Below, piece after piece: positions 33,318 to 40,374 of a DNA stretch of 54,726 nucleotides. Each line of letters opens with the position of its first letter. Position 1 is the first letter of the stretch. Under the pieces are notes generated by a model. It had not been told where the DNA came from. It saw only the letters and a program-made list of their open reading frames with translations, and made no database searches. Source of the DNA: Lachnospiraceae bacterium (lineage in GTDB: Bacteria > Bacillota > Clostridia > Lachnospirales > Lachnospiraceae); the NCBI GenBank assembly GCA_022794255.1, contig JAAWEL010000025.1:1-54726 (forward strand), in the 5' to 3' direction. Both the position numbers and the translations under genes were made by a program.

Positions 33318-34637
33318 ATGGATTTACAAAAGATCAGGGAAAACCAGGCCGGGAAGGTTTTAGAGTTTTCCCTGCCAGCGATCATTGCCATGGTGTTCAC
33401 GTCTCTGATAACGGTTGCGGACGGATTTTTCATGGGAAATTATGTGGGAAAGGAAGGGATCGCGGCAGTAAACTTAGGGCTTCCGATTGTTTATCTGTAT
33501 CTGGGAGTAGGGTTGATGGTATCCATTGGAGGGGTGGCCATGGCGGGGATGGCTCTTGGCTTTGGCGATAAAAAGATTAGCAATCAGATATTTAACCAGA
33601 CCATAGCAACCACTCTTGGAGCCGCTGTTTTGATCAGCTGTGTTATGGCCTTTTGTTTAGATCCTGTAATCCTTGTACTCCGGGGTGAGGGAAAGGTTGC
33701 CGGGTGTTTCCGGGAATATTACCAGATTATGCTGCTGGAGCTTCCGGTGATGGTAGTAAATTCTTCCTTTGGAATGTTTATCCGGGGGGAGGGGAATCCT
33801 CAGTATTATATGAAGATCAGTATTTTTCAGGTACTGCTGAATATCCTTTTGGACTATGTGCTTACTGGCTGTTTTCAACAGGGAGCCGCCGGGATTGCTG
33901 TTGCCTCCTTGTTGTCTGCCCTGGTGTCTTTGGCAGGGATATTGTGGTATTTTTTCAGGAGGGCAAAGGTCTATCAGCTGGGGCGATTTTCTTTTTCTGG
34001 AAAAATCTGCAGGGATTCCTTTTTGAATGGAAGCTCGGAGTTCATTGGGGAAATGTCCACAGGAATTGCTATGTTTGCCTATAACCTGGTAATTATGAGA
34101 AAGTTTGGGGCAGACGGAGTGACTGCTTTCACGATTGTGGGTTATACTGCTTTTGTGTTCAGCATGGTTATAGTGGGCTTCGGGCAAGGGGCAAGCCCGC
34201 TGATCAGCTTTTGCTATGGGGCAAAGGAGAGGCTTCTTGCGGCAGATATCAGAAGATGGGCCAATCGGTTTGTTTTTGGGGCAGGGGCGGTGGTTGCTCT
34301 GGTGATGGTGGGGATTTCCGGGTGGTATGGCAGTATTTTTGTGGCCAACAGGCAGGTACAGGACATGGTAAACTTTGGTATTCGGATTTTTGTGGTTTCC
34401 TTTTTCTTTTCCGGAATCAATGCCATCACTTCCTTTTATTTTACAGCAATCGGAAAGGCCTTTGAGTCGGCAGTGATCTCCTCTTTGCGGGGATTGGTGG
34501 TGCTCCTTTTATGTATTTTTATTCTGCCTGCTTTGTTTGGTATGACTGGGGTGTGGATGGCAGCGCCAGTGACAGAGCTGGTAACTTTGGGGGCCACAGG
34601 GGTGTTTTTGAGGAGAGACAGGGAGAAAATGATCTAG
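33318..34637 (+). CDS. MATE family multidrug efflux transporter
   Basis: 439 residues with about twelve membrane helices in two similar halves. The N-terminus VLEFSLPAIIAMVFTSLITVADGF (split by the first helix) and the FMGNYVGKEGIAAVNLGLP segment are typical of the MATE fold, as are the mid-protein ISPLISFCYGAKE-like stretch (GQGASPLISFCYGAKERLLA) and second-half repeats. It would export cationic or aromatic compounds using a sodium or proton gradient. RBS AAGGAGGGA. The 220 bases between it and the AraC gene carry no convincing gene. Regulation by the upstream GyrI-domain activator is inferred from adjacency. Confidence 0.92.
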   Translation: MDLQKIRENQAGKVLEFSLPAIIAMVFTSLITVADGFFMGNYVGKEGIAAVNLGLPIVYLYLGVGLMVSIGGVAMAGMALGFGDKKISNQIFNQTIATTLGAAVLISCVMAFCLDPVILVLRGEGKVAGCFREYYQIMLLELPVMVVNSSFGMFIRGEGNPQYYMKISIFQVLLNILLDYVLTGCFQQGAAGIAVASLLSALVSLAGILWYFFRRAKVYQLGRFSFSGKICRDSFLNGSSEFIGEMSTGIAMFAYNLVIMRKFGADGVTAFTIVGYTAFVFSMVIVGFGQGASPLISFCYGAKERLLAADIRRWANRFVFGAGAVVALVMVGISGWYGSIFVANRQVQDMVNFGIRIFVVSFFFSGINAITSFYFTAIGKAFESAVISSLRGLVVLLLCIFILPALFGMTGVWMAAPVTELVTLGATGVFLRRDREKMI

Positions 34638-34670
34638 CTTTGATTGGCAAAACAAGTAAAGGAGAGCTTT

Positions 34671-35276
34671 ATGTGTGGCAGATATTATGTGGATGATGAA
34701 ACAGCAAGGGAGATAGAAAGAGTGATTCGTCAGATGGAGGAGAGACGGAGGCAGGAATCTATGATGGCTGTGAGAAGAATCAGGGCAAAGGATGTCTGTC
34801 CCACAGAGGCGGCTCTTGTCCTGGCAGGGGAGGGCAACGCCATAGCGTGTCAGTGGCAGCGCTGGGGATTTCCCGGATTTCAGGATAAAAGGGTGATTTT
34901 CAATGCCAGATGTGAATCAGTCAGGGAAAAAGCCCTTTTTTGTGACAGTATCCGCCACAACCGGATTGTGATTCCTGCTGCCTGGTTTTATGAGTGGAAC
35001 AAAAGAAAGGAGAAGAACCGGTTTTATCAAAAAGGTTCTTCTGTTTTGTTTATGGCAGGGTGCTGCAGGCAATATGAGGATGGAGTTCATTTTGTGATTC
35101 TCACTACCAGGGCGAATGCTTCTATGAAGCCTGTCCATGACCGTATGCCGTTGATCCTTGAAGAGAGTGAGATCACTTCCTGGATCTTCCATGAGAAAAG
35201 GGCGGAGGAGATGCTTCATAAAATTCCGCGTTTGTTAGAGCGAAGATCGGATTATGAGCAGCTTAGTCTGTTCTAA
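34671..35276 (+). CDS. SRAP family abasic-site processing protein
   Basis: SOS-response-associated peptidase (YedK/HMCES) that covalently traps abasic sites in single-stranded DNA through its N-terminal cysteine. The start at 34671 gives MCGRYYVDD so that Cys2 becomes the N-terminal nucleophile; AAAGGAGAG is 6 bases upstream. Other conserved positions are visible: Asn in FNARCESV, Glu in AWFYEWNK, and His in VHDRMPLIL. The 201 residues are the normal length. It directly follows the MATE gene by 33 bases. Confidence 0.95.
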   Translation: MCGRYYVDDETAREIERVIRQMEERRRQESMMAVRRIRAKDVCPTEAALVLAGEGNAIACQWQRWGFPGFQDKRVIFNARCESVREKALFCDSIRHNRIVIPAAWFYEWNKRKEKNRFYQKGSSVLFMAGCCRQYEDGVHFVILTTRANASMKPVHDRMPLILEESEITSWIFHEKRAEEMLHKIPRLLERRSDYEQLSLF

Positions 35277-35290
35277 GGTTCCTGTTTTCC

Positions 35291-35617
35291 TTAAGAAAAC
35301 CATGTCTGCACCAGATACATGTAGAAAACCGTTCCGGCGCCAATGCTTAAAAGCGTATTTTTCCGCCATCTGTGCAGGAGGATAATGAGCAGAACGGACA
35401 GAAGTTCTGGAAATCCGTGGAAGGTGGAAAACACTGCGTCCTTCAGGCTATAGACTACCAAAAACCCAATGGCAGCACAGGGAAGGACATCTCCCAGATA
35501 AGAAATGTATTTGGGAGGGGTTTTGCCTTCGGGAAACAGAAGAAATGGCAGAAATCTTGTGACCATTGTCCCCAGGACAACAGCAATAATGGTAAGGATT
35601 CTTTGCAGAGTTGTCAT
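35291..35617 (-). CDS. azlD: Branched-chain amino acid export subunit AzlD
   Basis: A 108-residue membrane protein with about three to four helices; [31 protein letters not shown] (in parts) matches the AzlD family, the small partner of AzlC. RBS AAAGGA/AAAGGAG. The start lies 7 bases after the azlC stop, so the two are one operon. Confidence 0.88.
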   Translation of the reverse strand: MTTLQRILTIIAVVLGTMVTRFLPFLLFPEGKTPPKYISYLGDVLPCAAIGFLVVYSLKDAVFSTFHGFPELLSVLLIILLHRWRKNTLLSIGAGTVFYMYLVQTWFS

Positions 35618-35624
35618 GATCCTT

Positions 35625-36308
35625 TTACTCCTTTGGCATTTTCTTTTTGTCTATGGAAAGGCAGAGCACAATCAGCCCCATGGCGGGCAGAATAAACCGG
35701 TCAGCACCTAAAATCAGCAGGGAAAACAGGGCGCAGCTAAGGCCAGCCAGAGCAGGGCGGTGCCAGGTGTTTTCTTCCCACTGGTTTAAGAACATGACCA
35801 CAAAGAGAGCAGTCATGACAAACTCAATCCCTGTGGTATCAAAATGGAGGACATATCCTAAAAGTGCGCCCAAGGTAGCCCCAGTTACCCAGTAGATCTG
35901 ATTCAGCAAGGTGACAAAGAACAGAAACCACCCCTTATCCACCTGGGGCGGAGGCTCCACAGCACAGTTGATGGAGAAGGATTCATCACACATGCCAAAG
36001 ATCAGGTAAGCCTTTTTCCAGCCTGTATTTTTATATTTTTCCAGCATGGATATTCCGTAGAACAGATGGCGGGCATTGACCATCAGCGCCAGGAAAAAGC
36101 CGTAGAGGGGATGAAAGGCTGACAGCAGCAGGTTGACTGTGACAAACTCCATGGAACCGGCAAAGATAAAAAGGCTCATCAGCATAGGATAGACAAAGGA
36201 AAAGCCCTTGCTCCTCATGAGAAATCCATAGGACATGCCCAAAAACAGAAATCCGATGCAGATAGGCAGGGTATGGGGAAATGCGGCTCTCAGTGCTTTT
36301 ATTTTCAT
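35625..36308 (-). CDS. azlC: Branched-chain amino acid exporter AzlC
   Basis: The 227-residue membrane protein is the large subunit of the AzlCD exporter. Family features are [24 protein letters not shown] N-terminus ([14 protein letters not shown]), the [10 protein letters not shown] segment, [12 protein letters not shown] and [11 protein letters not shown]. Export of branched-chain amino acids or their analogues is inferred from the family. RBS AAAGGAAGG. A consensus promoter lies 96 bases upstream, leaving a leader of about 90 bases without recognised riboswitch structure. No adjacent azlB-type regulator is seen. Confidence 0.9.
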   Translation of the reverse strand: MKIKALRAAFPHTLPICIGFLFLGMSYGFLMRSKGFSFVYPMLMSLFIFAGSMEFVTVNLLLSAFHPLYGFFLALMVNARHLFYGISMLEKYKNTGWKKAYLIFGMCDESFSINCAVEPPPQVDKGWFLFFVTLLNQIYWVTGATLGALLGYVLHFDTTGIEFVMTALFVVMFLNQWEENTWHRPALAGLSCALFSLLILGADRFILPAMGLIVLCLSIDKKKMPKE

Positions 36309-36403
36309 GGAAAAAACCTTCCTTTATTGACTTCCTTCCAGTCATTTTCTATAATAGGATCCTGTTTTGTGTAGAAATCTGTAATTTTTAAAAGGATTTT
36401 TGT

Positions 36404-36432
36404 ATTATATATAGGTTTTTTGTATTTGTCAA
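36404..36432 (-). promoter_or_regulatory. Consensus promoter of azlCD
   Basis: Minus-strand TTGACA (36427-36432), 17-base spacer, TATAAT (36404-36409), both perfect. Confidence 0.85.
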
Positions 36433-36522
36433 TACTTGGGAAAAGACGGCGGGAAGCCCAAGGCTTTATCGTTTAACTAACGGGATAGTCAAAACTTTTG
36501 GACAGATAGTGGAGGACGTACT

Positions 36523-36924
36523 GTGAAATGGATAAAAAGAATCGGAATAACGATTCTGTTATTGCCAGTTATTTTGATAATAGTGGTAATCAGCTATGAA
36601 ATTTTTGGCATGTGCATGAATCACAGAGCCACTGACAGGCAGACAGGGAAACTAGAGGCTGATATAAGAGAAAAAATCGGGGATGTGAAGATTCTTGGGA
36701 TCTATTCGGAAACCGGCAACACTTCAGGGACGGGAAACCATGTGGAATGCCTGTCTGTGATAACCTTTTCCACAGAACTGACAGCGGAAGAAATCAGAGA
36801 AGGGATGTCAGAAGCTTACACTTTTGATGGCTGGGATTGCTATCTAAAGCCAAAGGATGAGGGCTTTTATACGTTTTATCTGAGAACTTCTGCCCCGTTC
36901 CCCAATAATATAGAGGGACATTGA
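36523..36924 (+). CDS. Small single-pass membrane protein of unknown function
   Basis: 133 residues with a basic N-terminus and one membrane helix (residues 7-27, ITILLLPVILIIVVISYEIF), then an extracytoplasmic domain of about 100 residues ending in FYLRTSAPFPNNIEGH. It contains VKILGIYSETGNTSGTGNHVE, but no recognised motif. The GTG start is preceded by GGAGGAC. It lies upstream of the dinB-like gene but outside its promoter. I do not recognise the family. Confidence 0.6.
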   Translation: MKWIKRIGITILLLPVILIIVVISYEIFGMCMNHRATDRQTGKLEADIREKIGDVKILGIYSETGNTSGTGNHVECLSVITFSTELTAEEIREGMSEAYTFDGWDCYLKPKDEGFYTFYLRTSAPFPNNIEGH

Positions 36925-36976
36925 TAAAATTTATGGTAGCTTTTCAGGCAACAGAAGTCCATCCACAAATTCCCTC

Positions 36977-37033
36977 TTGAAAAACAAAACATATGTTTGG
37001 TAAAATGAAACCACAGGAGGTAAACATACGTTT
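36977..37033 (+). promoter_or_regulatory. dinB promoter with two LexA-box-like palindromes
   Basis: TTGAAA (36977-36982), 18-base spacer and TAAAAT (37001-37006). The spacer holds AAACATATGTTT (36987-36998), a perfect palindrome with the AACATATGTT core of Gram-positive LexA boxes. A second near-palindrome, AAACATACGTTT, covers 37022-37033 and runs into the start codon. Confidence 0.7.
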
Positions 37034-38223
37034 TGGACAAGATTATTTTTCATATTGACGTAAATGCAGCCTTCCTTTCCTGGGAAGCTGTTTATCGTCT
37101 GGCTCATAAGGGAGAGAGGGAGGATTTAAGGGAGATTGCTTCTGCTGTGGGGGGAGATATTGCCATGCGTCACGGGATTATCCTGGCAAAATCCATTCCA
37201 GCAGGAAAATATGGGATCAGGACAGGGGAGGGGATTTGGGAGGCAAAGAAAAAATGTCCGGATTTGGTGATGGTTTCTCCCAACTATGGATTATATGAGA
37301 AATGCTCCAGGGCATTTATGGAGCTTCTTGGGGAGTACTCGGATGTGGTGGAACCCTATAGCATTGATGAGGCATTTGTGGATATAAGTGCCAGCTGTCA
37401 TCTTTTTGGAACACCAAGGGAGACGGCAAATCAGATTCGGGAGGCGATTCGGGAAAAACTGGGTTTTACGGTGAATGTGGGGATTTCCAGCAATAAGATG
37501 CTGGCGAAAATGGCCTCAGATTTTCAAAAGCCGGACAAGGTTCATACCCTGTATCCGGAAGAAATTCAGAAAAAAATGTGGCCCCTTTCCGTATCGGATT
37601 TGTTTTTCGTAGGGCGTGCCACAACAAAGAAGTTGTTTTCTATGGGCATTCGGACCATAGGGGATCTGGCCCAGTCTGACCCGGCATGGGTAAGGCGTAT
37701 TTTAAAAAGGCCAGGGGAATGGCTCTGGGGCTTTGCCAACGGACTGGATGCTTCCCCTGTGCTGGCACAGCCTGAGGCAAACAAGGGCTATGGCAACAGT
37801 ATCACCACATCTTTGGATGTGACGGATGTAGAGACAGCGGATAAGGTTCTGCTGGCTCTTTGTGAAACCGTGGCCAGCCGCCTGCGGGCAGACCAAGTAC
37901 AGGCGGGGGTGGTTTCTGTGGGAATCCGGTATAGAGATTTTTCCTACGTTTCCCATCAAAGAAGCTTATACAATTCCACAAATCTTACATTAGAGATTTA
38001 TCAGAACGTGAAAGAATTGTTTCGGGAGGTTTGGAACGGTATGCCTGTCCGGCATTTGGGAGTCCATACAGCCAGAGCAAAGGGGGAGGAATTTTGGCGG
38101 CAGAGAGATATTTTTGATGGGACGGACTATGAGAGGCTGTTACAGATGGATAAAACGGTAGACAAGATAAGAGACTGCTTTGGCATGGATGCAGTAAGGC
38201 GCGCTGTGCTTTTGGGGGATTAG
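37033..38223 (+). CDS. dinB: Y-family DNA polymerase (DinB/Pol IV-like)
   Basis: Error-prone translesion polymerase. 396 residues with the Y-family motifs: IIFHIDVNAAFLSWEAV at the N-terminus (first catalytic Asp), YGIRTGEGIWEAKKKCP, the central YSIDEAFVDIS (catalytic Asp-Glu), NVGISSNKMLAKMASDFQKP, and the HhH region MGIRTIGDLAQSDPAW. The little-finger domain runs from about residue 250 to 370. The start is a TTG with AGGAGG about 13 bases upstream; no better start is visible. LexA-like palindromes sit in and after its promoter, fitting damage induction. The next gene, of unknown function, follows after 69 bases. Confidence 0.93.
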   Translation: MDKIIFHIDVNAAFLSWEAVYRLAHKGEREDLREIASAVGGDIAMRHGIILAKSIPAGKYGIRTGEGIWEAKKKCPDLVMVSPNYGLYEKCSRAFMELLGEYSDVVEPYSIDEAFVDISASCHLFGTPRETANQIREAIREKLGFTVNVGISSNKMLAKMASDFQKPDKVHTLYPEEIQKKMWPLSVSDLFFVGRATTKKLFSMGIRTIGDLAQSDPAWVRRILKRPGEWLWGFANGLDASPVLAQPEANKGYGNSITTSLDVTDVETADKVLLALCETVASRLRADQVQAGVVSVGIRYRDFSYVSHQRSLYNSTNLTLEIYQNVKELFREVWNGMPVRHLGVHTARAKGEEFWRQRDIFDGTDYERLLQMDKTVDKIRDCFGMDAVRRAVLLGD

Positions 38224-38292
38224 GAGATTTAGAGCGAACAGGGAAAAAAGCATGATAAAAATTTGGCAGGATTGTGACAAGGAGGACCGGTT

Positions 38293-38631
38293 ATGGCATT
38301 TGGAATCAAAACAAATCCCCCAAAACCAGTTAAAGGATATATTCGGAGGGAGGAGAAAAGAGTTGCCTGCGAGTGCTGGTTTACTAGTACCGGCAGGGTT
38401 ATGCCTTTGATGCTGAAAATAGAGGATGAGAGTGGGGAGATTCAGACGGTTCGGGAGATTTGGGTTCACTCCCAGGAGAAGAAAAGGTATGCTGGAATTT
38501 TGTCCATGGAATTTGATTGTACGCTTTGTGTGAGGAACCGTAAAGTAAGGGGATGGCTGATTTATTATCAGGAGGAGAACCGGTGGGGATGGAGCTTTTC
38601 TGGTTATCATTCTGGTGCAAATATCTGTTAG
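38293..38631 (+). CDS. Conserved-looking hypothetical protein downstream of dinB
   Basis: 112 residues, strand-rich, with three aromatic patches (REEKRVACECWFTSTGR, RYAGILSMEFDCTL, WLIYYQEENRWGW). GGAGGA stands 7 bases before the ATG, supporting translation. It follows dinB on the same strand without a terminator, so it may be damage-induced with it. I recognise no family. Confidence 0.6.
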   Translation: MAFGIKTNPPKPVKGYIRREEKRVACECWFTSTGRVMPLMLKIEDESGEIQTVREIWVHSQEKKRYAGILSMEFDCTLCVRNRKVRGWLIYYQEENRWGWSFSGYHSGANIC

Positions 38632-38676
38632 ATAAGTTATCTCAGGAGATACGTAGATTTGTTCTTAATTTTTTGG

Positions 38677-38704
38677 TTGAGGTTGCTTAAATTCATGGTA
38701 TACT
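38677..38704 (+). promoter_or_regulatory. Promoter of the AT-rich membrane ORF
   Basis: TTGAGG (38677-38682), 16-base spacer, TATACT (38699-38704). Confidence 0.55.
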
Positions 38705-38772
38705 GTAAATAGCAATAGAATTGTTATAGAGAGATTCTAAGAGATTATCCTATTAAAGACCAGGGAGATGTT

Positions 38773-39048
38773 ATGAAAAAAATCAACTGGAAAATATTTC
38801 ATTTGGCATTGTGGACAGAGATTGTTTTAGCTTATTTTTTACCTTTTCGGATAAGGAACAATTTTGAGTATCAAGCGGGTTTTCCAATGTCATTTATCTG
38901 TGTTTATGATACGAAACTTGGTAAAAATCTTTTTATGTCTATGCATGTAAATCCAATAGGGCTTTTGTTTGATATACTTATAATTTATTTGATTATTTTA
39001 GTTTGTGTAAAGGCATATCAAAAATTTAAACATAATCTTGTAAAATGA
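38773..39048 (+). CDS. AT-rich small membrane protein
   Basis: 91 residues with a hydrophobic N-terminal part (IFHLALWTEIVLAYFLPF) and a second membrane helix near the C-terminus (IGLLFDILIIYLIILVCV), so probably a two-pass protein with both ends inside. RBS CAGGGAGA. By eye its base composition is clearly poorer in G+C than flanking genes, a possible sign of transfer. No family recognised. Confidence 0.6.
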   Translation: MKKINWKIFHLALWTEIVLAYFLPFRIRNNFEYQAGFPMSFICVYDTKLGKNLFMSMHVNPIGLLFDILIIYLIILVCVKAYQKFKHNLVK

Positions 39049-39083
39049 ATATATGATTAAGCGATAAGAAAGAAGGAGCCATC

Positions 39084-39596
39084 ATGTTGAGAATTATCTT
39101 AGGAGACATCACAAAGATAAAGGCGGATGCGATTGTAAATGCCGCCAATACCAGCCTTTTAGGAGGCGGAGGTGTGGACGGTGCTATTCACCGGGCAGCA
39201 GGGCCAGAGCTTCTGGAAGAATGCCGGATGCTAAACGGTTGTAAAACCGGCCAGGCGAAGATTACAAAAGGATACCGCCTTCCCGCAACATATGTTATCC
39301 ATACACCAGGTCCGGTGTGGAACGGAGGAAAAAAGAAGGAAGAGCTGCTTTTAAAAAGTTGTTATGACAACTGTCTGAGTCTGGCTGCAGAGTATGGGTG
39401 CAAAACGGTGGCATTTCCATCTATCAGTACCGGAATTTACCATTTTCCCCTTGACAGGGCATCTGTGATTGCTGTTGGGACAATCTTGGATTTTTTAGCC
39501 CATCATCCAGATATGGATGTGGAGATAGTTTGCTTTGATTTGGAGACTCAATGTTATTATCAAAATGCCTTAAAAGCTTTGACTGACACAAAATGA
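39084..39596 (+). CDS. Macrodomain protein (O-acetyl-ADP-ribose deacetylase type)
   Basis: Binds ADP-ribose and removes acetyl or ADP-ribosyl groups. The 170-residue protein starts [21 protein letters not shown] and has the ligand loops [19 protein letters not shown] and [14 protein letters not shown], the two diagnostic macrodomain motifs of the YmdB/MacroD group. RBS AAGGAG. It stands between an AT-rich ORF and a broken regulator; no ADP-ribosyltransferase partner is visible. Confidence 0.94.
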   Translation: MLRIILGDITKIKADAIVNAANTSLLGGGGVDGAIHRAAGPELLEECRMLNGCKTGQAKITKGYRLPATYVIHTPGPVWNGGKKKEELLLKSCYDNCLSLAAEYGCKTVAFPSISTGIYHFPLDRASVIAVGTILDFLAHHPDMDVEIVCFDLETQCYYQNALKALTDTK

Positions 39597-39635
39597 AACG
39601 CATAAACTTTCTTGGGCAGCAGTGTACCATACCAT

Positions 39636-40034
39636 TCATGCCAGCGGTGGATATCCGTATTCCTTTTCCAGATCTTCCAGCAGCCGTTTTAACTCGATTG
39701 CATATACCTGCACGTTTACCTCCTTTGAATAGGAGGCAAGAACCGGATATTTTTTACTCCATACTTTTGTCCAGTCAACTTTTTCAGAAAGGGTGCTATT
39801 TGTTCGATCAATGATTTCCTGGATTTCCTTCACATCCATATCAAATTCAATCAATTCATCTAGCGACAATCCATACAGATTTGCAAGTCTTTTGGATTGG
39901 CAAATATCGGGCAGTGTCTCATCGGTTTCCTATTTTGATATGGTCTGTCTGCTCACCCCCAGCTTTCCGGAAACCTCCTCCTGGGATAATCCGCTCTTTT
40001 TACGGGCATGAAAGAGATTATTTCCTAAACGCAT
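39636..40034 (-). pseudogene. XRE-family regulator interrupted by an amber codon
   Basis: From the ATG at 40034, preceded by AAGGAGGT, the frame encodes an XRE-type helix-turn-helix: NNLFHARKKSGLSQEEVSGKL, GVSRQTISK, and then TAG (39930-39932) as codon 35, followed in the same frame by ETDETLPDICQSKRLANLYG and LSLDELIEFDMD. The family sequence at this point is SKWE, so TAG stands where the conserved Trp codon TGG is expected: a single G-to-A change. The downstream 97 codons stay open to the stop at 39636-39638, with a helical C-terminal part. It is therefore a recent nonsense mutation, a sequencing error or a read-through case. No restart with a good binding site was seen within the downstream part. 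Confidence 0.85.
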
Positions 40035-40374
40035 GATCCGTACCTCCTTGTATTTGCGTAGTTAAATTATAAACAGGAAACTGATAAAAATCTACCAATG
40101 GAGGTTTCCATTTTTTATTGTGTGGTGCGGAAAGAGGAAATTACTCATTTTATATGAAACTGCCAGCAGTGATCAATTGGCAGCAGTGATGGTAATCATC
40201 GATCATGTAAGTAGTAGTTGCTGTTTTGCAGGAAATTGTGGTAGAATAGCTTGGTATATGGTAAAATGAAGAAACCATGCTGATACGTGTGCAGATCAGC
40301 AACCTGCGGCTGATGACAAATAATACACGTATAAATAAAATTGTTTTATACAATATCATAAAAAAGGAAAAACT
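40035..40374. other. Intergenic region before the radical SAM gene
   Basis: Holds the regulator's binding site on the left, a probable promoter (TTGCTG 40218-40223, 18-base spacer, TAGAAT 40242-40247) and a nested hairpin at 40283-40332. A short leftward open frame near 40150-40359 has no binding site and is not accepted. Confidence 0.6.
40283..40332 (+). ncRNA. Candidate structured 5' leader (nested hairpin)
   Basis: ATACGTGT (40283-40290) pairs with ACACGTAT (40325-40332); inside, ATCAGC (40295-40300) pairs with GCTGAT (40309-40314) around the loop AACCTGCG. It lies between the probable promoter and the radical SAM gene, which starts 42 bases later. No T tract follows, so it is not a plain terminator. 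No known riboswitch is recognised. Confidence 0.4.

Noticed and set aside
33119..33571. Open frame of 150 codons between the AraC gene and the MATE gene
   Set aside because: Its last 250 bases overlap the MATE gene in another frame and its translation is rich in Gly/Arg/Ser as expected of a shadow; MATE has a much better start signal.
40150..40359. Leftward open frame of 69 codons before the radical SAM gene
   Set aside because: No ribosome binding site, AT-rich low-complexity translation, and it overlaps the probable promoter and hairpin of the rightward gene.
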